DNA of 64,000 nucleotides from Alterluteimonas quercicellularis (lineage in GTDB: Bacteria; Pseudomonadota; Gammaproteobacteria; Xanthomonadales; Xanthomonadaceae). The translations under genes were made by a program, and so were the position numbers. Positions 17,741 to 26,461 of this stretch are shown here, piece after piece. Each line of letters begins with the position of its first letter. Position 1 is the first letter of the stretch. The stretch lies in NCBI RefSeq assembly GCF_021191635.1, contig NZ_JAIWPR010000026.1, positions 1-64,000 of the forward strand, read 5' to 3'. The notes beneath the pieces are model-generated. The model was not told where the DNA came from and did not search any database. It saw only the letters and a list, made by a program, of their open reading frames with translations.

Positions 17741-20700
17741 TCAGGCCTGGGCGGCATGCACCGTGGGCGGCCCGTGCGAGACCAGCGGCCGGTTGGCCAG
17801 CTTGCGCAGGGCGACGTAGAACACCGGGGTCAGGAACAGGCCGAAGAAGGTCACCCCGACCATGCCGGCGAACACGGTGACGCCGGTGGCCGCGCGCACC
17901 TCGGCGCCGGCGCCGCTGCCCAGCATCAGCGGCACCACGCCGGCGATGAACGCGATCGAGGTCATCACGATGGGCCGCAGGCGCAGCCGGCAGGCCTCCA
18001 GCGCGGACTCGACGATGCCCTTGCCCTGCAGCTCCAGCTCGCGGGCGAACTCGACGATCAGGATCGCGTTCTTGCACGCCAGCCCCATCAGCACCACCAG
18101 GCCGACCTGCACGAACACGTTGTTGTCGCCGCCGGTCAGCCAGACGCCGAACAGCGCCGACAGGATCGTCATCGGCACGATCAGGATCACCGCCAGCGGC
18201 AGGGTCCAGCTCTCGTACAGCGCGGCCAGCACCAGGAACGCCAGCAGCACCGCCAGCGGGAACACGATCAGCGCGGCGTTGCCCTGGGTCGCCTGCTGGT
18301 AGCTCAGGTCGGTCCACTCGATGTTCATGCCCGGCGGCAGCACGCCCCCGGCCAGCTCGGTCAGCGCGCCCATCGCCTGCGCCGAGGACAGCACGCGCGG
18401 GTCGGATTCGCCGGCGAGGTCGGCGGCCGGGTAGCCGTTGTAGCGCAGCACCGGATCGGGGCCGTAGGTCTGGCGGACGTCGACCATCGAGCCGATCGGC
18501 ACCATCTCGCCGCGCTCGTTGCGGGTGCGCAGGTTGGCGATGTCCTCGACGCTGTCGCGGAACCGGCCGTCGGCCTGGGCGATCACCTGCCAGGTGCGGC
18601 CGAACTGGTTGAAGTCGTTGACGTAGGCAGAGCCGAGGTAGGTCTGCAGGGTGTCGAACAGCTCGGTCAGCGGCACGCCCTGGGCCTTGGCCTTCTCGCG
18701 GTCGACGATCGCGTCGAGCTGCGGGACGTTGGCCTGGTAGCTGCTGATCGGGAAGCCCATGCCGGCGGTCTGCGAGATCGCGCCGGTCATGCCGTTGACC
18801 GCATCCTGCAGCGCGCCGTAGCCGAGGTTGCCGCGGTCCTGGATGAACATCTGGTAGCCCGAGCCGTTGCCCAGGCCCAGGATCGGCGGCGGCATCATCG
18901 CGAACGCGAAGCCCTCCTGCAGCGCGCCGATGCGCTGGTTGATCTCGGCGTTGATGTCCGCCGCGCTGCGCGAGCGCTCGCTCATCGGGTCGAGCACGAC
19001 GAAGGCGACGCCGGTGTTGGGCGTGTTGGTGAACTGCAGCGCGTTCAGGCCCGGGAACGAGATCACGTGGGCGACGCCGTCGGTGTCCATGGCGATGTCG
19101 GCGACCTGGCGCAGCAGCGCGTCCGAGCGCGCGATCGAGGCGCCTTCGGGCAGCTTCACGCCGGCGATCAGGTACAGCTTGTCCTGCACCGGGATGAAGC
19201 CCGGGGGCACCGCCTTGAACAGCCCGCCGGTGGCCAGCAGCAGGCCGGCGTAGACCAGGAACACCAGGCCGCGGCGGCCGAGGATGCGGCCGACGCCGCG
19301 CTCGTAGCGCGCGGCGCTGGCGCCGAAGAAGCGGTTGAACGGGCGGAACACCCAGCCGAACGCGCGCTCGATGCCGCGCGACAGCCGGTCCTTCGGCGCG
19401 CCGTGCGCCTGCAGCAGGCGCGCGGCCAGCGCCGGCGACAGGGTCAGCGAGTTGATCGCCGAGATCACCGTCGAGATCGCGATGGTCACCGCGAACTGCT
19501 TGTAGAACTGCCCGGTGACGCCGTCCAGGAAGGCCATCGGCACGAACACCGCGCACAGCACCAGCGAGATCGCCACGATCGGACCGGAGACCTCGCGCAT
19601 CGCCTGGTGCGCCGCGGCCAGCGGGCTCAGCCCCTCCTCGATGTTGCGCTCGACGTTCTCGACCACCACGATCGCGTCGTCGACCACGATGCCGATCGCC
19701 AGCACCAGCCCGAACAGGGTCAGCGTGTTGATCGAGAAGCCGAGCAGGTAGAGCACCGCGAAGGTGCCGACGATCGACACCGGCACCGCCAGCAGCGGGA
19801 TGATCGAGGCGCGCCAGGTCTGCAGGAACAGGATCACCACCAGCACCACCAGCAGCACCGCCTCGAACAGGGTGGTGATCACCGACTTGATCGAGTCGCG
19901 CACGAAGATCGTGGTGTCGTACACCGCCTCGTACTTCACGCCCTCCGGGAAGGTCGCCGACAGCTCGTCCATCGTCGCGATGACCTGGTCGCGGATCTGC
20001 AGCGCGTTGGCGCCCGGGGCCTGGAAGATGCCGATGCCGACCGCCGCCTTGCCGTCGAGCTGCGCGCGCAGGGTGTAGTCGCCGGCGCCCAGTTCCAGCC
20101 GCGCCACGTCCGAGAGGCGGACGATGGTGCCGTCGTCGCCGCGCTTGAGCACGATCGCGCCGAACTCCTCGGGCGAGGTCAGCCGGCCCTGGGCGTTGAT
20201 CAGGGTCAGGAAGCGGCTGTCGGGGATCGGCTCGGCGCCGAGCTGGCCGGCCGAGACCTGCACGTTCTGCTCGCGCATCGCCCGCACCACGTCGCTGGCG
20301 GTCAGCCCGCGCGCGGAGATCTGCTCGGGGTCGAGCCAGGCGCGCATCGCGTAGTCGCCGCCCCCGAACACCTGCGCGTCGCCCACGCCCTGGATCCGGG
20401 CCAGCGCGTCCTTGACGTGCAGCCGCGCGTGGTTGCGCAGGTACAGGGTGTCGTAGCGGCCGTCGGGCGAGGTCAGGTGGACCACCATCAGGAAGGTCGG
20501 CGACTGCTTCTGCGTGGTCACGCCCTGCCGGCGCACGTCCTCGGGCAGCCGCGACAGCGCCTGCGCCACCCGGTTCTGCACGCGCACCGCGGCGTCGTCG
20601 GCGTCCACGCCGGGGCGGAAGGTCACCGTGGTCACCAGCACGCCGTCGGAGCCGGCGACGGACTTGATGTACATCATGTCCTCGACGCCGTTGATCGCTT

Positions 20701-20905
20701 CCTCCAGCGGCGTGGCCACGGTCTCGGCGATCACCTTGGGGTTGGCGCCCGGGTACACCGTGCGCACCACCACCGAGGGTGGCACCACGTCGGGGTACTC
20801 GCTGATCGGCAGCACCGGGATCGCGATCAGGCCGGCGGCGAAGATGATGATCGACAGCACCGCGGCGAAGATCGGGCGGTCGATGAAGAAGCGGGAGAAG
20901 TCCAT
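17741..20905 (-). CDS. RND multidrug efflux pump, inner-membrane permease (HAE1)
   Basis: This 1054-residue transporter starts 'MDFSRFFIDRPIFAAVLSII', the standard HAE1 opening. It has 12 predicted membrane helices and two large periplasmic loops. 'FGLVLAIGIVVDDAIVVVEN' carries the paired Asp of the proton relay, and 'GGDNNVFVQVGLVVLMGLA' the later conserved helix. It is closest in style to the MexF/AcrB group. It exports drugs or solvents with the adaptor at 21045-22253 and the channel at 15516-16967. ATG at 20905 is fixed by homology. No frame damage is seen. Confidence 0.95.
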   Translation of the reverse strand: MDFSRFFIDRPIFAAVLSIIIFAAGLIAIPVLPISEYPDVVPPSVVVRTVYPGANPKVIAETVATPLEEAINGVEDMMYIKSVAGSDGVLVTTVTFRPGVDADDAAVRVQNRVAQALSRLPEDVRRQGVTTQKQSPTFLMVVHLTSPDGRYDTLYLRNHARLHVKDALARIQGVGDAQVFGGGDYAMRAWLDPEQISARGLTASDVVRAMREQNVQVSAGQLGAEPIPDSRFLTLINAQGRLTSPEEFGAIVLKRGDDGTIVRLSDVARLELGAGDYTLRAQLDGKAAVGIGIFQAPGANALQIRDQVIATMDELSATFPEGVKYEAVYDTTIFVRDSIKSVITTLFEAVLLVVLVVILFLQTWRASIIPLLAVPVSIVGTFAVLYLLGFSINTLTLFGLVLAIGIVVDDAIVVVENVERNIEEGLSPLAAAHQAMREVSGPIVAISLVLCAVFVPMAFLDGVTGQFYKQFAVTIAISTVISAINSLTLSPALAARLLQAHGAPKDRLSRGIERAFGWVFRPFNRFFGASAARYERGVGRILGRRGLVFLVYAGLLLATGGLFKAVPPGFIPVQDKLYLIAGVKLPEGASIARSDALLRQVADIAMDTDGVAHVISFPGLNALQFTNTPNTGVAFVVLDPMSERSRSAADINAEINQRIGALQEGFAFAMMPPPILGLGNGSGYQMFIQDRGNLGYGALQDAVNGMTGAISQTAGMGFPISSYQANVPQLDAIVDREKAKAQGVPLTELFDTLQTYLGSAYVNDFNQFGRTWQVIAQADGRFRDSVEDIANLRTRNERGEMVPIGSMVDVRQTYGPDPVLRYNGYPAADLAGESDPRVLSSAQAMGALTELAGGVLPPGMNIEWTDLSYQQATQGNAALIVFPLAVLLAFLVLAALYESWTLPLAVILIVPMTILSALFGVWLTGGDNNVFVQVGLVVLMGLACKNAILIVEFARELELQGKGIVESALEACRLRLRPIVMTSIAFIAGVVPLMLGSGAGAEVRAATGVTVFAGMVGVTFFGLFLTPVFYVALRKLANRPLVSHGPPTVHAAQA

Positions 20906-21044
20906 CGCAACGGTCCTGTGAAGCCCCGCCGTTCGGCGGCGGGCGGAAAGGGTCCCGCCCGGCACGCCGGGGCGCCGGGGGAAGGGGGCGCCGGCGGGGA
21001 GGCCGGCGGGGTCGCGCAGGCGACCGGGCGGGAGTGAACGGAAC

Positions 21045-22253
21045 TCAGCCGGCGGCGGCGGGCGCGGCGGCCGGCGGCGCGTCGCCCATCGCCACGGCCA
21101 CCGGGCGCACCGGCATGCCCGGCATGAACACCTTCTGCACGCCGTGGACGATGATCCGGTCGCCGGGGGCCAGGCCCTCCTCGACCACGCGCAGGCCGTC
21201 GACCACGCGGCCGGGCACGATGTCGCGCCGCTGCGCGGTGTCGCCCTCGCCGATCACGTAGACGTACTTGCGGTCCTGGTCGGTGAGCACCGCGCGGTCG
21301 TCGATCAGCAGCGCCTCGCGCTGCCGCCCGGCCGCGAGCTGCACCCGCGCGAACAGCCCCGGGGTGAACACCCGGTCCGGGTTGGGCACGACCGCGCGCG
21401 CGCGGATGGTGCCGGTGCCGGAATCGACGCGGTTGTCGACGAAGTCCACGCGGCCGGCATGCGGGTGGCCGCGCTCGTTGGCCAGGCCCACGCGCACCGG
21501 GTTGCCGTCGGTCTCGCGCGTGCCGTTGCGCATCAGCGACTGGTAGTGCAGGTAGCGCTGTTCGTCGGTCTCGAAGTACACGTGCACCGGGTCGAGCGAG
21601 ACCACCGTGGTCAGCGAGGTGAGGTCGGCGGTGGCGAGGTTGCCGGCGGTGGCCATCGCGCGGCCGGCGCGGCCGTCGATCGGCGAGCGCACCTCGGTGA
21701 ACTGCAGGTCCAGGCGCGCGCTGGCCACCGCGGCCTCGGCCGCGCGCACCGCGGCCCGCGCCTGCGAGGCGCCGGCGTCGCGCGCCTCGAAGTCCTCGCG
21801 CGAGATCGCGCTGACCGCCACCAGCTCGCCGGCGCGCACGTTCTGCGCGTCGGCCAGCTGCGCCTGGCTGCGCGCCTGCGCCAGCTGCGCCTCGGCGCGC
21901 GCCAGCGTCGCCCGGTAGGGCCGCGGATCGATGACGAACAGCAGGTCGCCCTTGCGCACCTCGTCGCCTTCCTCGAAGGCCACGCGGTCGACGTAGCCGC
22001 TCACCCGCGGGCGCAGCTCGACGGTCTCCGGCGCGACCACGCGGCCGGTGTACTCGTCCCACTCGACCACGGGGCGCGCGACCACCTCGGCCACGCTGAC
22101 CTCCGGCGGCGGCGGGGCGTCGCCGGGCTCGGCATGGCCGCTGCAGGCGGCCAGCAGCGCCGCGCACAGCAGGGCGAGCCCCGCGGCGGCGGCCAGGCGC
22201 GCGCCCGGCCGGCGCAGAGGGAATCTGGAAGGAAGCGGGAGCGTGCGGTTCAT
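21045..22253 (-). CDS. RND efflux periplasmic adaptor (MFP), lipoprotein
   Basis: The 402-residue adaptor has a lipoprotein signal 'CAALLAACSGHAEPG' (Cys at about 36). It also has the barrel-sandwich region 'RPRVSGYVDRVAFEEGDEVRKG', 'LLFVIDPRPYRATLARAEAQL' and the helical hairpin, then 'RSPIDGRAGRAMATAGNL' and the membrane-proximal 'GVQKVFMPGMPVRPVAV'. It links the inner-membrane pump to the outer channel. Its ATG overlaps the stop of the upstream Rossmann-type gene (ATGA), so these two are coupled. Confidence 0.93.
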   Translation of the reverse strand: MNRTLPLPSRFPLRRPGARLAAAAGLALLCAALLAACSGHAEPGDAPPPPEVSVAEVVARPVVEWDEYTGRVVAPETVELRPRVSGYVDRVAFEEGDEVRKGDLLFVIDPRPYRATLARAEAQLAQARSQAQLADAQNVRAGELVAVSAISREDFEARDAGASQARAAVRAAEAAVASARLDLQFTEVRSPIDGRAGRAMATAGNLATADLTSLTTVVSLDPVHVYFETDEQRYLHYQSLMRNGTRETDGNPVRVGLANERGHPHAGRVDFVDNRVDSGTGTIRARAVVPNPDRVFTPGLFARVQLAAGRQREALLIDDRAVLTDQDRKYVYVIGEGDTAQRRDIVPGRVVDGLRVVEEGLAPGDRIIVHGVQKVFMPGMPVRPVAVAMGDAPPAAAPAAAG

Positions 22254-23044
22254 GGCGGGGAGTTCCGGAACGTGGGAGAGGACAGCAGGCGGTCGAGCCA
22301 GGCGCGCGTGTCGGGCGCGGCGGCGGCGGAGGATGCGACCTCGACCGAGGTCGAGGTCAACGGCGGGGGTTCGAACGGGATCACCGCGCGGCCGCGCGCG
22401 GCGGCGGGGCCCTCGACCAGCGCCAGCGCGCGGCGCCCGACCGCGCGCGCCTGCGGCCAGGCGTCGCAGGCGTGCGCGCAGTTCTCCGGCGTGCGCACCG
22501 GCGCGTCCACCGACAGCAGGTGCACGTCCACGCCCTCGCGGCGCGCCTCCTCGTGCAGCACGCGGGCGAGCATGCGCAGCGCGGCGGCGGCGATGGAGCG
22601 GTGGCCGTAGCCGGCCCAGGGATAGCTGGCGCCGGGCCCGCCGACGAGCACGTAGGCCGGCCGCGCATCGCGCGGCAGCAGCCCGAACAGGTGGCGCGCC
22701 GCGGCCAGGTGCGGCAGCAGGTCCTCGTCGAGGGTGCGCCGCAGCACGTCGGCGGGCTGGTCGAGCAGGCGCCCGCAGGCGCCCTCGCCGCCCATCGCCG
22801 CGATCACCCCGCGCGGCCGGTAGCCGAGCTCGCGCAGGCGCCGCGTCAGGCGCGCGGCGTCCGGCTCGCTGGCCAGGCGCGCGACCCGGGTGTGCAGCGG
22901 CCGGCCGGGATGGCTGCGGCGCAGCGCATCCAGCGCGGAGGCGTCGTCGGCCACCGCCAGCACCGGCCGCCCGGCGTCCAGCGCGGCCTCGACGATGCCG
23001 CGGCCGAGGGCGCCGGCGGCACCGAGCACGAGGACCGGCTCCAT
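22250..23044 (-). CDS. Rossmann-fold SDR-like protein, first gene of efflux operon
   Basis: This 264-residue protein begins 'MEPVLVLGAAGALGRGIVEA', a Gly-x-x-Gly-x-x-Gly nucleotide motif, then 'VIAAMGGEG', 'AYVLVGGPGASYPWAGYGHR' (Ser/Tyr positions as in SDRs) and 'EGVDVHLLSVDAPV'. It lacks a clean YxxxK, so catalysis is uncertain. The start at 23044 is preferred; a much earlier in-frame ATG at 23305 would add 87 low-complexity residues lying over the promoter region. It precedes the adaptor gene with an ATGA overlap. The role in efflux is not known. Confidence 0.7.
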   Translation of the reverse strand: MEPVLVLGAAGALGRGIVEAALDAGRPVLAVADDASALDALRRSHPGRPLHTRVARLASEPDAARLTRRLRELGYRPRGVIAAMGGEGACGRLLDQPADVLRRTLDEDLLPHLAAARHLFGLLPRDARPAYVLVGGPGASYPWAGYGHRSIAAAALRMLARVLHEEARREGVDVHLLSVDAPVRTPENCAHACDAWPQARAVGRRALALVEGPAAARGRAVIPFEPPPLTSTSVEVASSAAAAPDTRAWLDRLLSSPTFRNSPP

Positions 23045-23401
23045 TGTCCCGATGCCGGGATTATCCCTCCCATGGGCCGATCCAATCGCCGCGGCACCTG
23101 CGCCCGAGCGCCGCCCGGCGGGGCGAGCGGCCAGCGCCCGCGCTCCTCCCGGGGCCGCCGGACGGCCGCCGCCAAGCCCTTGATCGCCGGGCGAAATCGG
23201 CGAGTTCTCGGGGCTGGAAACGGTCTCAGGGCGACCGTCCGCGAGGACGGGGGACGCGATGGAAAGGCAGGCCATGGTGGGCTCCCGCGGCGACATGGCC
23301 ACCACACTAAGCCCGCGGGGGGCACTTGATTAGCCCCGATGTTGAGGACTTATTATCCCTTTCCCGGGTCAATCCATCGACCCCACCCGCCGGAGCCCCC
23401 C
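23045..23401. other. Divergent promoter region, efflux operon / LysR gene
   Basis: These 357 bases separate the efflux operon from its likely regulator. The first 250 are GC-rich without clear signals. The stretch 23310-23360 is less GC-rich, contains TTGATT (23326-23331) and TATTAT (23351-23356), and is the best place for promoters and LysR binding. Confidence 0.45.
23326..23356 (+). promoter_or_regulatory. Possible sigma70 promoter for the LysR gene
   Basis: TTGATT and TATTAT are 19 bases apart, slightly long for a sigma70 promoter, in the only AT-rich patch of the region, 46 bases before the LysR ATG. Confidence 0.35.
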
Positions 23402-24448
23402 ATGTCCCGCGATCTCAACGACACCCTCGTCTTCGTCAAGGTGGCGGAAGTGGGCAGCTTCATCGCCGCCGCCCGCGCGCTGCGCCTGCCCAAGACCACC
23501 GTCAGCCGCAAGGTGCAGGAGCTGGAGACCCGGCTCGGCGCGCAGCTGCTCCACCGCACCACCCGGCGGCTCGGCCTCACCGAGGCCGGCAACGTGTACT
23601 TCGAGCACTGCCAGCGCATCGCCCGCGACCTCGCCGAGGCGGAGAGCGCGGTGACCCAGTTGCAGGCGGGACCGCGCGGCTGGCTGCGCTTCACCGCGCC
23701 CTACTCCATCGGCATCGACAAGATCGCGCCGCTGCTGGGCGAGTTCCACGCGCGCCACCCGGAGGTGCGGGTGGAGATGCTGCTGGCCAACGAGTCGCTC
23801 GACCTGATCGGCGGCGAGATCGACGTGGCGCTGCGCTTCGGCAACCTGCCCGATTCCAACCTGATCGCGCGGCCGCTGGGCACGCTGCGCACGCAGGTGT
23901 TCGCCGGCACCGAGTACCTGGCCCGGCACGGCGAGCCGCTGCACCCCGACGACCTGCAGTACCACCGCGTGGTCGCGATGACCAAGCAGCGCCAGGGCAA
24001 CGGCTTCCGCTGGACGCTGGACGACGGCAACGGCGCGCGCGACTTCCCGGTCAACCCGATCCTGGTGGCCAACGACCCGGCCGCGCTCAAGGGCGCGCTG
24101 CTGTGCGGCGAGGCGCTGGCGGTCGCCGCCGACGTGATGGTCAAGTCCGCCGTCGAGCAGGGCCTGGTCAAGCGCGTGCTGGCCGGCTGGTCCGGCGGCG
24201 AGTACCCGCTGAGCGCGGTGTTCCCGCGCGGCCACGTGCAGTCGCCCAAGGTGCGCGCGTTCGTGGACTTCCTGCTGGAACGGCTGAACCTCGAGATCGA
24301 CTACATGTCCGCGCACTGCCCGATGTCGGGCCACCGCTACGTGCCCGGGCAGGAAGCGCCGATCCCCGCGCCGGCCCCCGCACCCGCGCAGGACGATGCC
24401 GACAGCGAGGCCGGCCGCCGCATCCTGGCCGAGGTGGCCGCCGACTGA
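23402..24448 (+). CDS. LysR family transcriptional regulator
   Basis: This 348-residue regulator has an N-terminal winged helix-turn-helix ('FVKVAEVGSFIAAARALRLP', 'TTVSRKVQELETRLGAQLLH', 'RTTRRLGLTEAG', residues 9-65) and a type 2 periplasmic-binding effector domain with 'GGEIDVALRFG'. The C-terminal 30 residues are a Pro/Ala-rich extension beyond the normal LysR end. It is divergent from the RND operon and is the obvious candidate regulator of it; the inducer is unknown. ATG at 23402; an upstream in-frame ATG at 23339 would overlap the promoter. Confidence 0.92.
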   Translation: MSRDLNDTLVFVKVAEVGSFIAAARALRLPKTTVSRKVQELETRLGAQLLHRTTRRLGLTEAGNVYFEHCQRIARDLAEAESAVTQLQAGPRGWLRFTAPYSIGIDKIAPLLGEFHARHPEVRVEMLLANESLDLIGGEIDVALRFGNLPDSNLIARPLGTLRTQVFAGTEYLARHGEPLHPDDLQYHRVVAMTKQRQGNGFRWTLDDGNGARDFPVNPILVANDPAALKGALLCGEALAVAADVMVKSAVEQGLVKRVLAGWSGGEYPLSAVFPRGHVQSPKVRAFVDFLLERLNLEIDYMSAHCPMSGHRYVPGQEAPIPAPAPAPAQDDADSEAGRRILAEVAAD

Positions 24449-24547
24449 CCGCGGCCGGGCCGCGCGCCCGGCATGACATCTTGCAGGGGCGCCGGCGCCG
24501 ATGCGCGCGCAGAATGGCGCCTCGATCCGTCCCGAGGAGAATCCCCC

Positions 24548-26413
24548 GTGCGACCCGCATTCGCCTGCAGCACCCTGGCCCTCGCCCTGGCCCTGGCGGC
24601 CTGCTCGCCGTCCCAGCCCGAGGCCCAGCAGGCCGCAGGCACCACGCAGCAGCAGCCCGGCGAGGACCAGTCCGAGCGCCTCAACGCCTGGTTCGAGACC
24701 CAGTACGAGGAACTGCTGCGCTTCAGCCCGATGCAGCTGACCTTCCTCGGCCGCAAGGAGCTCAACGACCAGCTGGACGACGTCTCCGAGGCGTCGGTGC
24801 GCAAGCGCCTGGCCTGGCTGGAAGCCTCCGTGCGCGAGATGGAATCCACCTTCGACTACGACCGCCTCGACGACGAGACCAAGCTGTCCTGGGACCTGTG
24901 GAAGCGCCAGTACGAGAGCGCGCGCGACGGCGTGCCCTTCCTCGCCGACGGCTATGCGTTCGACCAGATGAACGGTCTGCAGAGCTCGTTTCCGACCTTC
25001 ATGATCAGCATCCACAAGGCCGACGACGAGCAGGGCTTCCAGGCCTACGTCGCGCGCCTCAACGCCGTGCCGCGGCTGTTCGACCAGCTGATCGAGCGCG
25101 GCCGCGCCTCCGCCGCGCAGGGCGTCCGCCCGCCGAAGTTCGCCCTGGAAGGCGTCGTCGAGCAGGCGGGCAAGGTGATCTCGGGCGCGCCGTTCGACGA
25201 GAGCGGCGAGGACAGCGCGCTGTGGGCCGACCTGCAGGCCAAGGCCGACGCGCTGGTCGAGAAGGGCACGATCACCGCCGAGCGCGGCGAGGAGCTGAAG
25301 CAGCAGGCGCGCACCGCGCTGCTGGAACAGGTGCGCCCCGCCTACGAGCGGGTGATCGCCTGGAGCCGGGAGGAACTGCCCAACGCGCTGGAGAACCCCG
25401 CCGGCGTCGGCACCACCCACCCGAACGGCGCCGCCTACTACGCCTACCAGCTGCGCGACAACACCACCACCGGCATGAGTGCCGACGAGGTGCACCAGCT
25501 CGGCCTGGACGAAGTGGCGCGCCTGCGCGGCGAGATGGAGGCGCTGAAGGAGCGCGTCGGCTTCGAGGGCGACCTGCCCGCCTTCTTCCGTTTCCTCGAC
25601 ACCGATCCGCGCTTCCGCTTCCCCGACACCGACGCCGGGCGCCAGGCCTACATCGACGAGGCCACGCGCGTCATCGACAACATCGAGCGCCACCTGCCCG
25701 AGTACTTCGGCCTGCTGCCCAAGGCCGACCTGGTGGTCAAGCGCGTGGAGGCGTTCCGCGAGCAGCCCGGCGCCGCGCAGCACTACTACCCCGGCACCCC
25801 CGACGGCTCGCGCCCCGGCATCTACTACGCGCACCTGTCCGACATGAAGGCCATGCCGAAGACCGAGCTGGAGGTCATCGCCTACCACGAGGGCCTGCCC
25901 GGCCACCACATGCAGATCTCGATCGCGCAGGAACTGACCGGCGTGCCGACCTTCCGCACGCAGCAGTTCCACACCGCCTACACCGAGGGCTGGGGCCTGT
26001 ATTCGGAGTGGCTGGCCAAGGAGATGCCCGACACCTACCAGGACCCGTACTCCGAGTACGGCCGGCTGATGTCGGAGATGTGGCGCGCGATCCGCCTGGT
26101 GGTGGACACCGGCATGCACGCCAAGGGCTGGACCGAGCAGCAGGCGGTGGACTACTTCCGCGAGAACAGCTCGATCCCGCTGACCGCGATCCAGTCCGAG
26201 GTGCGCCGCTACCTGATCATGCCCGGCCAGGCCACCGCGTACAAGGTCGGCATGATCCGCATCCAGGCGCTGCGCCGGAAGGCCGAGGCCGAGCTGGGCG
26301 ATCGCTTCGACATCCGCGGCTTCCACGACACCATCCTCGGCGGCGGCGCCATGCCGCTGGACCTGCTGGAACAGCGCGTGGACCGCTGGATCGCGCAGAA
26401 GAAGGCGGGCTGA
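24548..26413 (+). CDS. DUF885 family zinc-peptidase-like lipoprotein
   Basis: This 621-residue protein starts with GTG at 24548, preceded by GAGGAGAATCCCCC. The lipoprotein signal ends 'LALALAACSPS' (Cys at about 18). The DUF885 domain spans most of the chain; 'ELEVIAYHEGLPGHHMQISI' carries the HExxxxHH-type zinc motif at about residue 446-454, followed by 'YTEGWGLYSEWLAKEM'. Family members are uncharacterised, M32-like peptidases found in many Xanthomonads. It is a single gene, convergent with the serine hydrolase at 26462-28135. Confidence 0.88.
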   Translation: MRPAFACSTLALALALAACSPSQPEAQQAAGTTQQQPGEDQSERLNAWFETQYEELLRFSPMQLTFLGRKELNDQLDDVSEASVRKRLAWLEASVREMESTFDYDRLDDETKLSWDLWKRQYESARDGVPFLADGYAFDQMNGLQSSFPTFMISIHKADDEQGFQAYVARLNAVPRLFDQLIERGRASAAQGVRPPKFALEGVVEQAGKVISGAPFDESGEDSALWADLQAKADALVEKGTITAERGEELKQQARTALLEQVRPAYERVIAWSREELPNALENPAGVGTTHPNGAAYYAYQLRDNTTTGMSADEVHQLGLDEVARLRGEMEALKERVGFEGDLPAFFRFLDTDPRFRFPDTDAGRQAYIDEATRVIDNIERHLPEYFGLLPKADLVVKRVEAFREQPGAAQHYYPGTPDGSRPGIYYAHLSDMKAMPKTELEVIAYHEGLPGHHMQISIAQELTGVPTFRTQQFHTAYTEGWGLYSEWLAKEMPDTYQDPYSEYGRLMSEMWRAIRLVVDTGMHAKGWTEQQAVDYFRENSSIPLTAIQSEVRRYLIMPGQATAYKVGMIRIQALRRKAEAELGDRFDIRGFHDTILGGGAMPLDLLEQRVDRWIAQKKAG

Positions 26414-26426
26414 CGCACCCGCGTCG

Positions 26427-26461
26427 CCCCGGGCGCCGGCCGTTGCGGCCGCGCCCCGGGG
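26427..26461. terminator. Bidirectional hairpin between convergent genes
   Basis: CCCCGGGCGCCGGCC and GGCCGCGCCCCGGGG form a nearly perfect stem around GTTGC, lying exactly between two convergent stop codons. There is no T-run. Confidence 0.5.

Noticed and set aside
17756..21037. 1093-codon open frame antisense to the RND pump
   Set aside because: It mirrors the pump gene and has His/Arg/Gln-rich low-complexity composition; no domain is recognisable.
22360..22385. T-arm-like 'ggttcgaac' suggesting a tRNA
   Set aside because: It lies inside the Rossmann gene, and no acceptor or anticodon stem can be folded around it.
23369..26326. 985-codon open frame antisense to LysR and DUF885 genes
   Set aside because: It is the complement of two well-supported genes and has no domain content.
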